Source of the DNA: JBDRNO01 sp043811005
GTDB lineage: Bacteria > Bacteroidota > Bacteroidia > NORP154
NCBI GenBank assembly: GCA_043811005.1
Contig: JBDRNO010000237.1
Coordinates: forward strand, 1 to 16,339
Length of the DNA stretch: 16,339 nucleotides
Direction of reading: 5' to 3'
The position numbers were made by a program, and so were the translations under genes. Of this stretch, positions 6,861 through 13,798 are shown one piece after another. Numbering within the stretch: the stretch's first letter is position 1; each line of letters starts with the position of its first letter. Below the pieces are notes generated by a model. That model saw only the letters and a program-made list of their open reading frames with translations. It did no database searches and was not told where the DNA came from.

Positions 6861-7067
6861 ATGTCAATAATAAAAACATCAAAGCAGAAGGATAATTTTG
6901 CAAAATTTATATATGATTTAGCTAAGATAATTTTTGCAATAGCAGTAATTAGCCCTGTTGTCAAACCAGAAAGTTTTAGTATTTTAACTTTAATTACAGG
7001 TACAATAGTAACACTTATTTTATTTATAACTGCTTATTCCTTAGATGGAATGGAGGTTAAATTATGA
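6861..7067 (+). CDS. Small two-helix membrane protein, unknown
   Basis: A 68-residue protein with a charged N-terminus (KTSKQKDNFAK) and two predicted transmembrane helices, about 17-34 and 40-59, separated by a short VVKPES turn. It ends YSLDGMEVKL. I do not recognise it with confidence. Its size and layout resemble small Bacteroidetes families such as DUF6722, but that is a guess. Its TGA stop overlaps the ATG of the next tiny gene (ATGA at 7064-7067), indicating translational coupling, and a -7-like motif lies at 6834. It lies between the divergent TrxB gene and the convergent DUF4249 gene. Confidence 0.65.
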   Translation: MSIIKTSKQKDNFAKFIYDLAKIIFAIAVISPVVKPESFSILTLITGTIVTLILFITAYSLDGMEVKL

Positions 7068-7177
7068 ATGTTCTTACAATTATTTTCATTATAATCGGCA
7101 TACTGGGTCTTATTTTACTTTTTATAATAAAGACTGATAAAAACCTGAAAGAACCTAAGGGAACTAATAGGGATTGA
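7064..7177 (+). CDS. 37-residue single-helix membrane protein, coupled to the upstream gene
   Basis: Starts at the ATG inside the ATGA overlap with the preceding stop and encodes 37 residues. A long hydrophobic helix (NVLTIIFIIIGILGLILLFII, about 2-22) is followed by a charged tail (KTDKNLKEPKGTNRD). The four-base overlap, the shared strand and the well-formed helix plus hydrophilic tail argue that it is real although very short. The function is unknown. Its partner is probably the two-helix protein encoded just before it. A small membrane complex, or a regulator of another membrane protein, would fit, but nothing in the sequence decides it. Confidence 0.6.
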   Translation: MNVLTIIFIIIGILGLILLFIIKTDKNLKEPKGTNRD

Positions 7178-7218
7178 TTGGCTTGATTATAACTTATCTG
7201 ATTTTCTTCAAGGTGTTT

Positions 7219-7233
7219 TCCGCCAAAGGCGGA
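7219..7233. repeat. Short palindrome between convergent genes
   Basis: TCCGCC-AAA-GGCGGA forms a perfect 6-base-pair stem. It lies in the 107-base gap between the convergent small-protein pair and the DUF4249 gene and could slow transcription from either side. No T-tract follows on either strand, so it is not a standard terminator. A similar TCCGCC..GGCGGA occurs at 11097-11112. Confidence 0.4.
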
Positions 7234-7284
7234 TCTCCTATGGTTTTAGCCGTACAGCTGAACTCAGGCTGAAGCCCAAATGCT

Positions 7285-8337
7285 TTACTCCACAATCAAA
7301 GTATCATAAGTCACTCCATACCCTCCCCAAACTCCCAGGCAACCTCCCTGAATGTTGGTTACAATGGAAGTAGGCGCTGCAAAAGGATTGCCATCACTCA
7401 TAATTGCAATTTCAAAATTTCTCCAAAATTCATAATGCCCTTTATCAATTGTACAGAATTTAACTACAATGGTGTCGCCTATTTTATAGAAATATGTTTC
7501 AATATCTAGTTCATCTTCATCCTGAGAACCAGGATAGCTTCCTCTGTCATAAAAAAAATCAAAACCTTTCCCATTAAAGAATTTATCATCGATAGCAGAA
7601 CCTAATGGCGGAATAAAATTAACATCTTTTCCATGTCTTTTAGCAAACCACCTGTAACAGTTCCCAGCGGTATCGGGATCGGTCAGGTGAGTCCAGATAA
7701 AACCCAAACTGTCAAAAGTGGGCTGTGGTTCAAACCATAAGCTGTCAAGTGGAACAAGTTCGGGGATCCTTGTTGTTGATGTATATGTTTTCCCTTCGGC
7801 AATAACGGTTAATTTATAGGTCTTGCTTACTTCTCCGAAGATGGATTGGTCAATGGTTGTGTAAATACAATAATTGAATGCGGTTAGATTCTCAGGTGAG
7901 ATAGAAACAAACTCAGAGATAATGGAAATAAACACATCAGGCAGGGTTGTGTCATTGCTGCATATTTCAGTAAGAGTTACTATGTTGATTCCATTAGAAA
8001 CCTTAACAACCGCATCATGAACAAACAGGTTCTCAAAAGTGCTGATATCTGTAGGATTAAAATAGCTGATCGTTTTTGTTAAGATAACATAAGGAGGTAA
8101 TCCGGGTTCAATATGGCCTTCAATAACTATCTTTTGCTCTGCTTCAGGCATATCTACTTCAATATCTTTTTCGCAGGAGAAGAAGAAGACGGAGAAAAGA
8201 ACACAGGTAAAGAGGAATTTGAAGGGTATAGGGGATATAGAGGATATAGAGAATATATGGGGAATAGGGGGAATAGGGGGAATAATGGGAATAATGGGAA
8301 ATAAAGAATTAATAATATGCTTAATTTTATTTTTCAT
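7285..8337 (-). CDS. DUF4249 lipoprotein
   Basis: Predicted lipoprotein of 350 residues. DUF4249 proteins of Bacteroidetes are usually encoded beside TonB-dependent receptors and are thought to sit on the outer membrane with them; the ligand is unknown. The mature part starts at C55 in the lipobox FFFSC and continues CEKDIEVDMPEAEQKIVIEGHIEPGLPPYVILTKT, which fits the DUF4249 opening, followed by the TYTSTTRIPELVPLDSLWF region. The signal peptide is abnormal. Between MKNKIKHIINSLF and the usual FKFLFTCVLF core lies an Ile/Pro/Ser-rich stretch (about residues 14-38) encoded by a 9-base tandem repeat. No internal methionine allows a shorter start before the lipobox. The gene lies 250 bases downstream of the receptor gene on the same strand, probably co-transcribed. 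Confidence 0.85.
   Translation of the reverse strand: MKNKIKHIINSLFPIIPIIPPIPPIPHIFSISSISPIPFKFLFTCVLFSVFFFSCEKDIEVDMPEAEQKIVIEGHIEPGLPPYVILTKTISYFNPTDISTFENLFVHDAVVKVSNGINIVTLTEICSNDTTLPDVFISIISEFVSISPENLTAFNYCIYTTIDQSIFGEVSKTYKLTVIAEGKTYTSTTRIPELVPLDSLWFEPQPTFDSLGFIWTHLTDPDTAGNCYRWFAKRHGKDVNFIPPLGSAIDDKFFNGKGFDFFYDRGSYPGSQDEDELDIETYFYKIGDTIVVKFCTIDKGHYEFWRNFEIAIMSDGNPFAAPTSIVTNIQGGCLGVWGGYGVTYDTLIVE
8224..8302 (-). repeat. 9-base tandem repeat within signal-peptide codons
   Basis: On the coding strand the units read CCCATTATT (twice), CCCCCTATT (twice), a diverged unit, then CTATATCCT/CTATATCCC. The CTATATCC(T/C) form is the reverse complement of the array at 2174-2232. Since the period is three codons, unit gain or loss keeps the frame and changes only the length of the Pro-Ile-Ile/Ser-Ile-Ser segment before the lipoprotein signal core. 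Confidence 0.85.
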
Positions 8338-8390
8338 GGTTTATTTTATATTAAAAACGGGATAAAATTGGATATTTTACCGCACCTATG

Positions 8391-8431
8391 GGGAGATTCC
8401 TCACTTCGCTGCGCTCAGCTCGGAATCTCCC
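8391..8431. repeat. Palindromic intergenic repeat
   Basis: GGGAGATTCC (8391-8400) pairs perfectly with GGAATCTCCC (8422-8431). The 21-base loop contains TCACTTCGCTGCGCTCAG, which is related to the signal-peptide duplication at 2654-2714. It lies between the receptor and DUF4249 genes and could reduce read-through or protect the upstream mRNA end. This kind of palindrome is commonly dispersed in bacterial genomes. Confidence 0.7.
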
Positions 8432-8587
8432 TGAACTTAGAAAAACGTTGCAATTTATCCAGTTTCCTGTAAAATAATTTAGTTACTATTCACATTATAA
8501 ATAAAGTTTCATCTTCTTATAGTAATTCGTCTATCGTATCATCAAGATAATCGGTGTAATCATTATTAACCGGTGAAATCGGTGTTC

Positions 8588-10984
8588 TCAAAACCTAAAA
8601 TTCCACGTAATTGAAGGCAATATCGGGAATAGCGAAACCTGTTTTGCTTGTATCTCCAAAGTACCTTCTTCATAATTACCACTGGTATCAAAATAAATAA
8701 AATAAGGATTATACCTGTTGTAAACATTATATACAGAGAAATTCCAGCTTGAGTCAAATTTTTTATGTTTCCCGGAAGAATAGGTTACTGATATATCCAG
8801 GCGATGATAAGGGTCCATCCTGAATGAATTTCTTTCACCGAATTCACTCACAACAATACCTTCAATGACATACCTTGAAACAGGCAAGGTTATTGCATTT
8901 CCGGATGCATATATAAAAACCGTTGAAAAAGTCCACTTAGGATTTAATTCATGTGTTATTATTAATGACAGATCATGCCTTCTGTCATATTTCGCAAAGT
9001 ATTCCACACCATTATTGATATCGGGAAATTGCCTCTTTGTCCATGACAAGGTATATCCGATCCATCCGGTTGTTTTACCTGTTCTTTTTTTTACAAAGAA
9101 CTCAGCGCCATAAGACTTTCCCTCTCCAAACACAAAATTATTATCCGGGTTATCGTTTATGTCATTATCAGGAGAGTAACCCTCTTTGTATTCGATCATA
9201 TTTTCCATTTCCTTATAATACAACTCCACTGAGGTTTCATATTTATCGTCCATAAAGTTTCTGAAATACCCCACAGCGTATTGAGTTGAGAACTTGGGTT
9301 CAACAAGAGAAGTACTTGGGATCCAGATATCCGTAGGTAAGGACACAGCCGAAAGAGTTGCCAAATGAACGTATTGATAGTTTTGTGTATAAGATGCTTT
9401 AACCGAAGATCTCTGATCAAGACTGTACCTTAATGATATTCTCGGCTCTATGTGATGGTATGTTTTTACATTTTCACCTGCTTCATAACTAATAGTATCA
9501 AGGATCTTTCCGTATTCGTCTCTTCTATACCTGTCAAACGGCCCGATTTGCTGGAAACATGAATAGCGCAAACCCGCATTTATTTTAAACATATCACTCA
9601 GGTCAAAGTCATCTGTTAAGTAAAGTGCTCCTTCGTGTGCATACAGTTTGGTTATTTCACCGGTATCAAAGACCACATCACCTGATCTTGCAGACACGCT
9701 GCTCGGAACAAAAGTGTGAAAAATGTAATTTGCCCCGAATTTTATATTATGGCGGATAGTGGGTAAATAATTAAAATCCACTTTTGCGTTCCAGTCTGTT
9801 ATTCCGGAAAATAATTCAAATTCAAACTGATTCTGTTCGGCACCGAATGAAAAATTATATTTACTGTAAATGGCTGTGGTCTTCAAAAACAGCTTGTTGT
9901 TAAACAGGTGGTTCCACCTTAGCGATGTGGTTGCGTTTCCCCAGAGTATTTTAGCGCCAAAACCTGAAAAATCAACATTAAAGACATCATTACCAAAATA
10001 CCCGCTTAAAAAGACCCTGTCCTTATCTGAGATCTTATAATTCACCTTAGCTGTCAAATCATAAAAGTAATACCCGGTTTTTTTGAACGGAGAGGATTCT
10101 TTTATAAAAGGTTTCATCACCACATCAATATATGTTCTTCGTCCTGAGACGATAAAAGAGCAAGTATCCTTTTTAATAGGTCCTTGTATTGTCAACCGGG
10201 ATGATATGAGACCTATTCCACAGTCTGCCTGGTATTTTTTACTGTTACCTTCTTTCATGGATATATCCAGTACCGAAGATAACCTGCCACCATAATTAGC
10301 CGGCATTCCGCCTTTGATCAAATTGACGTTTTTCACTGCATCAGCGTTAAAGACTGAGAAAAAGCCAAAGAGGTGGGCTGCGTTATACACCACTGCTTCA
10401 TCCAACAATATCAGGTTTTGGTCGGGCCCTCCTCCACGGATATAGAATCCCGAATTTCCCTCACCTGCTGATTGTACCCCGGGGAGTAGTTGAATGGTTT
10501 TTAAAATATCCACTTCGCCCATAAAGGCAGGCAGGACCTTTATCTCTTCAACAGGTAATTCAAAAGTGCTCATCACGGTACTCTGAACATTCCTGTCAGG
10601 TCTTTCACCTGTAATTACAATTTCATCAGTTGTTATTATCGCTTCTTTTAATTCAATATTCAACCTGGTATCTTTATCAAGGGTAATTTGACGGGAAAAA
10701 TCAGAAAATCCCAAATACTTTACTATCAATGTGTAATTGCCTTTATCTAATGTCAGTGAATAAAAGCCATCTTTATTTGTAGAGGTTCCCTTGAGCAATT
10801 CTTTAATATAAACATTAGTGCCAATAAGGGATTCTCCGTTTTCCGCTTCCTTTACAAAACCGCTGACAGTGTACTTCTCACGGCTTTGCCGTTGTATTTC
10901 CTGGGCTTGGGCTATGGCGGGGCTGAAGAAGAAACAGGCAAGGGATATGATTATTAAAATGAACCATGTGAGATATTTTCTCAT
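8588..10984 (-). CDS. TonB-dependent outer-membrane receptor with carboxypeptidase-like N-terminal domain
   Basis: Outer-membrane active-transport receptor of 798 residues, energised by TonB. Signal peptide about 1-27 (FFFSPAIAQAQ). A CarboxypepD_reg-like beta-sandwich follows at about 37-122 (YTVSGFVKEAENGESLIGTN .. GYS.TLDKGNY). The plug domain lies at about 125-235, with DILKTIQLLPGVQSAGEGNS, FYIRGGGPDQNLILLDEA and the NVNLIKGGMPANYGGRLSSV segment. A beta-barrel extends to the final residue, ending TWNFRF with the C-terminal aromatic typical of outer-membrane insertion. No iron- or vitamin-B12-specific signature is evident, so the substrate is unknown. The following DUF4249 gene suggests a two-part uptake system. 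Length and architecture are normal and there is no frameshift. Confidence 0.93.
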   Translation of the reverse strand: MRKYLTWFILIIISLACFFFSPAIAQAQEIQRQSREKYTVSGFVKEAENGESLIGTNVYIKELLKGTSTNKDGFYSLTLDKGNYTLIVKYLGFSDFSRQITLDKDTRLNIELKEAIITTDEIVITGERPDRNVQSTVMSTFELPVEEIKVLPAFMGEVDILKTIQLLPGVQSAGEGNSGFYIRGGGPDQNLILLDEAVVYNAAHLFGFFSVFNADAVKNVNLIKGGMPANYGGRLSSVLDISMKEGNSKKYQADCGIGLISSRLTIQGPIKKDTCSFIVSGRRTYIDVVMKPFIKESSPFKKTGYYFYDLTAKVNYKISDKDRVFLSGYFGNDVFNVDFSGFGAKILWGNATTSLRWNHLFNNKLFLKTTAIYSKYNFSFGAEQNQFEFELFSGITDWNAKVDFNYLPTIRHNIKFGANYIFHTFVPSSVSARSGDVVFDTGEITKLYAHEGALYLTDDFDLSDMFKINAGLRYSCFQQIGPFDRYRRDEYGKILDTISYEAGENVKTYHHIEPRISLRYSLDQRSSVKASYTQNYQYVHLATLSAVSLPTDIWIPSTSLVEPKFSTQYAVGYFRNFMDDKYETSVELYYKEMENMIEYKEGYSPDNDINDNPDNNFVFGEGKSYGAEFFVKKRTGKTTGWIGYTLSWTKRQFPDINNGVEYFAKYDRRHDLSLIITHELNPKWTFSTVFIYASGNAITLPVSRYVIEGIVVSEFGERNSFRMDPYHRLDISVTYSSGKHKKFDSSWNFSVYNVYNRYNPYFIYFDTSGNYEEGTLEIQAKQVSLFPILPSITWNFRF

Positions 10985-11039
10985 AACTGGGACAAACCAA
11001 AAACAAAAAAGGATTAATATATTAAAGTTAATTATGTCT

Positions 11040-11123
11040 CTCGCAAAGACGCAAAGGTCGCAAAGATTATTTTTTTTTTTAATATTGCACTCTTTGTCCG
11101 CCAGTTGGCGGAAGCTTTGCGAG
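11040..11123. repeat. CGCAAAG inverted repeat
   Basis: CTCGCAAAG (11040-11048), followed by further GACGCAAAG/GTCGCAAAG words, is complemented by CTTTGCGAG (11115-11123). Between them are a run of T and an inner palindrome TCCGCCAGTTGGCGGA (11097-11112). The element lies upstream of the receptor gene and downstream of the TIGR00725 gene. Repeats of GACGCAAAG words are familiar intergenic elements. On the minus strand it would lie in or before the receptor's leader. Confidence 0.7.
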
Positions 11124-11269
11124 AAAACAAATTAATTTTCTACCAAAAAATGCAAAAAAATAAATTTTAACGAACTAATATACCACATTGGCATTAATTT
11201 AAAATAAGTCGGCAATATACGAAAGTCAGGGGAAAAATATTAGACAGGACTATATTTTCACAAAAATAT

Positions 11270-11773
11270 CTATACTTTATTTTGCTCAGATATTATTCTC
11301 TTTAAAATATCAACAGCAACTTCCGGATCATCAGCCATCATAACATTATCACCTCCCAGGTTTTTAAAGAATGCTTTTGCTACATTATCATCGCACAGTA
11401 AAATTACTTTCTTTTCTGTCTTTATCGCCAATGCGACTTCAGAGGCGGTTCCGGCACCCATACCGCAGGCAATAACAACATTGCTGCTAAGCACATTGAT
11501 AATGTTCCTTGCATTTTGCATTTCAGTGATTACCGGAATGTCAACGGCTTCTGAAATAGCATCTTTTTCGGATGTTGGCAGAATACCTATTGTTAATCCC
11601 CCTGCTTCTTTAGCGCCTTTGCTCGCTGCATCCATAACACCCGCCTTTCTTCCTCCTGTAAGCAACACCCATCCTTGTTCTGCTATAAGCTTCCCAAGCA
11701 GGAATGCATTGTTAATGTCTTTAAGTGTAGCCCCGGCAGCTGGCCCCATGACTCCTATTATGGTTTTTCTCAT
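11270..11773 (-). CDS. TIGR00725/SLOG-type Rossmann-fold protein
   Basis: Cytoplasmic protein of 167 residues of the TIGR00725 family, related to LOG/lysine-decarboxylase-like nucleotide-binding folds (SLOG). The N-terminal strand IIGVMGPAAG (5-14), the turn LLTGGRKAGVMDAASKGA (37-54) and the motif GMGAGTASEVALAI (104-117) form the nucleotide or phospho-sugar pocket. E112 is in the position of the LOG-family catalytic glutamate, but the classical PGGxGT is changed to GMGAGT. The biochemical role of TIGR00725 proteins is not settled, and cytokinin-type activity should not be assumed. The length is normal. It stands alone between repeat-rich gaps. Confidence 0.85.
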   Translation of the reverse strand: MRKTIIGVMGPAAGATLKDINNAFLLGKLIAEQGWVLLTGGRKAGVMDAASKGAKEAGGLTIGILPTSEKDAISEAVDIPVITEMQNARNIINVLSSNVVIACGMGAGTASEVALAIKTEKKVILLCDDNVAKAFFKNLGGDNVMMADDPEVAVDILKRIISEQNKV

Positions 11774-11892
11774 GGTGAATGATAAAATTTGTGTTTGTTA
11801 ATAATATCATCATTTATGATAATGGAAGGATGGAATAATGGAATATTGGGAATGTTTGTTACCCCCATTACTCCGATATAATAGTAAAATAT

Positions 11893-11900
11893 TACTTTTG
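11893..11900 (+). promoter_or_regulatory. -7-like motif before the VOC remnant
   Basis: TACTTTTG fits TAnnTTTG on the plus strand and lies 39 bases before an ATG at 11939. That ATG opens only an 11-codon frame into the gene remnant. It may be the leftover promoter of the deleted gene. No -33 TTG at standard spacing. Confidence 0.35.
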
Positions 11901-11942
11901 CAAACAATAAAACAAAAGTATAATCAAAAATTAATAAAATGA

Positions 11943-12014
11943 AACCCGCATGGTTTTATGGCTATGTTTATTGATACCGAAGGCAATACTATGGCGCTGC
12001 ATTCGCAGAAGTGA
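11943..12014 (+). pseudogene. C-terminal remnant of a VOC (glyoxalase-like) protein gene
   Basis: The frame reads NPHGFMAMFIDTEGNTMALHSQK then TGA. This matches the conserved C-terminus of vicinal-oxygen-chelate family proteins, where G(F/Y)MAMFIDTEGNR.ALHS with its metal-ligand glutamate is typical. Only the last 23 codons remain, preceded in frame by a stop at 11940-11942. Nearby upstream is a -7-like motif and an ATG (11939) in a different frame. A large internal deletion joining the promoter and start region to the gene's tail would explain this. The fragment is too short to be functional. Confidence 0.7.
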
Positions 12015-12025
12015 AGAAAAAAAGA

Positions 12026-13021
12026 TCAATCTGCCCAAATATCAGAGTTCAAATCCAGATCCTTAACGATACCTGTTGCCAGTATAAGGTATTTGTAGTT
12101 TTCATAAATGGTATCATAAACCAGCATAGACCCGAAGATAGGCGGCTCAAACAGGTCTTTTGTAAGTGATATGGCAACATTTACTTTAGAGCCGATGAAA
12201 GAAATAAAAACCTTGTGCCCTGATTTCTTTTTAAAATCAGTTATCCTTTTTAAAAGCCGGGGAGTAAGTATTTTAGCAGACACTTCCGGGTTATTACCAT
12301 ATACCACAAACTCCTTATCAAATTCAGGATCATCAACTTTAATAACCTTATCACGGAAAATGTTATGTTTCTGAACGAAGTCGCCCAAAGGGCCAAACAG
12401 CTTATGTGCTGTGTCCGGCAGCACTATGGTCTCACAGTTAAAATCCTTATGAAAGTCTGCGATAAAGAAAAGCCCGTGAAAGATGGTGATGAATGCCTTA
12501 CGCCCTCTATGATCCTTCAGGAAATACCTGGAATGTAATTCAGAAAACTTAAATGATATTTTACCATCTCTTCCCAATACATAATCTTCTCCTCTAAACC
12601 TTTTGGCTTTGACCGGGAAGATCATACTGGCTTCATACTCATCCTGGCTAATTAATTGATCCTCAAAATACTCCAATCCCGGATCAATAAATTCAACAAT
12701 TTTGACAATTACGGATCTTTTGAATTTATACCTGACGCCGGCAAGTTTGTTTTCAAAAAGCTTTTTAAATACCAGCACCCCTATCATCGCCCAGAACACT
12801 AATAATAACAGGGCTATAATAAAATTCTTATTGGTGATATTTTCAAATGAAAACTCATAAAAACCCCCGAGGTAGTATATCGAACTAAAAACCCCCAGAA
12901 AAAAAAGGAGAACAAAGAGAACTATCCCCGCATAGATCTTTTTCCTGAATACCTCAAGGTTGGTTAGATGAGGGACAAGTTCATCTTCATAAAATTTACG
13001 GAAATTCCCGGAATCTGTCAT
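12026..13021 (-). CDS. DUF3137 membrane protein
   Basis: A 331-residue protein with two transmembrane helices near the N-terminus (about 28-51 and 67-86) and a long cytoplasmic C-terminal domain. The domain contains the DUF3137 hallmarks FHGLFFIADFHKDF, EFVVYGNNPEVSAKILTP and KVFISFIGSKVNVAIS..KDLFEP. DUF3137 resembles, by layout, the galanin/Kelch-repeat-less family of membrane-anchored proteins of unknown role. The sequence is complete with no internal stop. It is transcribed alone. A diverged CTTCGTAAATT repeat begins about 12 bases upstream of its start codon, so the promoter region is occupied by repeat DNA. Confidence 0.85.
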   Translation of the reverse strand: MTDSGNFRKFYEDELVPHLTNLEVFRKKIYAGIVLFVLLFFLGVFSSIYYLGGFYEFSFENITNKNFIIALLLLVFWAMIGVLVFKKLFENKLAGVRYKFKRSVIVKIVEFIDPGLEYFEDQLISQDEYEASMIFPVKAKRFRGEDYVLGRDGKISFKFSELHSRYFLKDHRGRKAFITIFHGLFFIADFHKDFNCETIVLPDTAHKLFGPLGDFVQKHNIFRDKVIKVDDPEFDKEFVVYGNNPEVSAKILTPRLLKRITDFKKKSGHKVFISFIGSKVNVAISLTKDLFEPPIFGSMLVYDTIYENYKYLILATGIVKDLDLNSDIWAD

Positions 13022-13032
13022 GAGTAAATAGA

Positions 13033-13325
13033 ATATAGCTTCGTAAATTAATTTAAAAGTGGAAATTTATAAATTTGTGTTAGGTATAAATAAGATAATG
13101 TTGCTGGGTACTGGCCTTCGCCTGCCAAAGCAGGCTACGGCCTGCGAAGGCTGGTAACTGGGTGCTGGGAGGCATGTAATGGTTACGGGTTTGAGTAAAA
13201 AACCAACAACCCGTTCGGCTGAGCTCACGCCGAAGCCAGAACCAAGAACCCAGAGCCCAGAAACTGATTATTAAATGTAAAAAAATGAATGTTAAAATAG
13301 ATTTCATTAAAATATTGAAATCCAT
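13033..13325 (+). repeat. Dispersed intergenic repeat, copy B, with two nested palindromes
   Basis: Direct-orientation relative of copy A at 5101-5313. Copy B is longer because it contains two extra palindromic units. The first is at 13115-13150 (CCTTCGC..GCGAAGG arms enclosing CCTGCCAAAGCAGG). The second is at 13214-13234 (TTCGGC..GCCGAA), and it shares the TTCGG/GAGCTCA words with repeats elsewhere. The inserts interrupt otherwise collinear sequence: after GGGTACTGG, and between the AACCAACAACCC and CAGAACCAAGAACCC parts. This is evidence that small palindromes invade existing repeats. No gene. Confidence 0.75.
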
Positions 13326-13502
13326 ATACTATAAATTAGTGAAAATTAGTGTAATTAGTGGTTAAAAATTAAAATTTCCGATACTAATTTAATATTATAG
13401 TCTGACATTTGCAAAAGTATAAAAATCATTGATCTTTTATTTTCCTGATATTTTGAACAACTTTTTCATTCCAAATTCGCACATTCTTTTTTAGTTGTTT
13501 AT

Positions 13503-13518
13503 TACCTTTGCAAAGTTA
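13503..13518. promoter_or_regulatory. Head-to-head -7 motifs forming a palindrome
   Basis: TACCTTTG on the plus strand (13503-13510) abuts TAACTTTG on the minus strand (13511-13518), giving the near-palindrome TTACCTTTGCAAAGTTAA. The plus-strand motif would start RNA about 35 bases before the broken tRNA-Pro copy. The minus-strand one faces the DUF3137 gene 490 bases away. No -33 elements are visible, so it could also be an operator-like site or chance. Confidence 0.35.
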
Positions 13519-13550
13519 AACTATAAATAACTAAATCAATAAATAATTTT

Positions 13551-13675
13551 CGGGGTGTAGCGCAGCCTGGCTCCGAAAAATAGGAAATCTATGATTTCCG
13601 TAATTTTTCGTGAGTCCACGAAACAGTTTCAAAATCAAAAATTTTGACTGTTTCGGGATTAGCGTGCTGGTCTGG
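13551..13675 (+). pseudogene. Interrupted 5' portion of tRNA-Pro
   Basis: Bases 13551-13570 match the first 20 bases of the intact tRNA-Pro at 14073, through the D-loop GG. Bases 13659-13675 match its next 17, from the D-loop through the 5' anticodon stem to CTGG in the anticodon loop. Between them lies an 88-base insert (13571-13658) of two hairpins. After 13675 the sequence leaves the tRNA, so the 3' anticodon strand, T arm and 3' acceptor strand are missing. It cannot fold as a tRNA by itself. The upstream AATTTTCGGGG context resembles that of the intact copy (ATTTTTCGGGG). Confidence 0.88.
13571..13658 (+). repeat. Twin-hairpin insert in the tRNA D-loop
   Basis: Two hairpins of exactly 37 bases each (13574-13610 and 13619-13655), separated by TGAGTCCA. 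Both begin CGAAA and end TTTCG. The first pairs CGAAAAAT/ATTTTTCG and GGAAATC/GATTTCC around TAT, and can extend at its base through CTC/GAG. The second pairs CGAAACAG/CTGTTTCG and TCAAAAT/ATTTTGA around CAAAA. The paired-hairpin layout recalls REPIN-type elements, but the family is not identified. It breaks the tRNA copy exactly after the conserved GG of the D-loop. Confidence 0.8.
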
Positions 13676-13798
13676 TTCCGATTCATACATTCCGATATGA
13701 GTTAGAACGATAATAAATCACGGATCATATATTTTACAACTAAATCGGTGATTTGGTGTAAAATCAAGAGGAACATCGGATTGCTGCTTCATTAAATT

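Noticed and set aside
13080..13325. 81-codon minus-strand frame overlapping repeat copy B
   Set aside because: It is entirely repeat sequence including palindromic inserts, absent from copy A, and lacks protein-like features.
13551..13675. Intron-containing or otherwise functional second tRNA-Pro
   Set aside because: No T arm, 3' anticodon strand or 3' acceptor strand follows, so removing the D-loop insert would still not give a tRNA.
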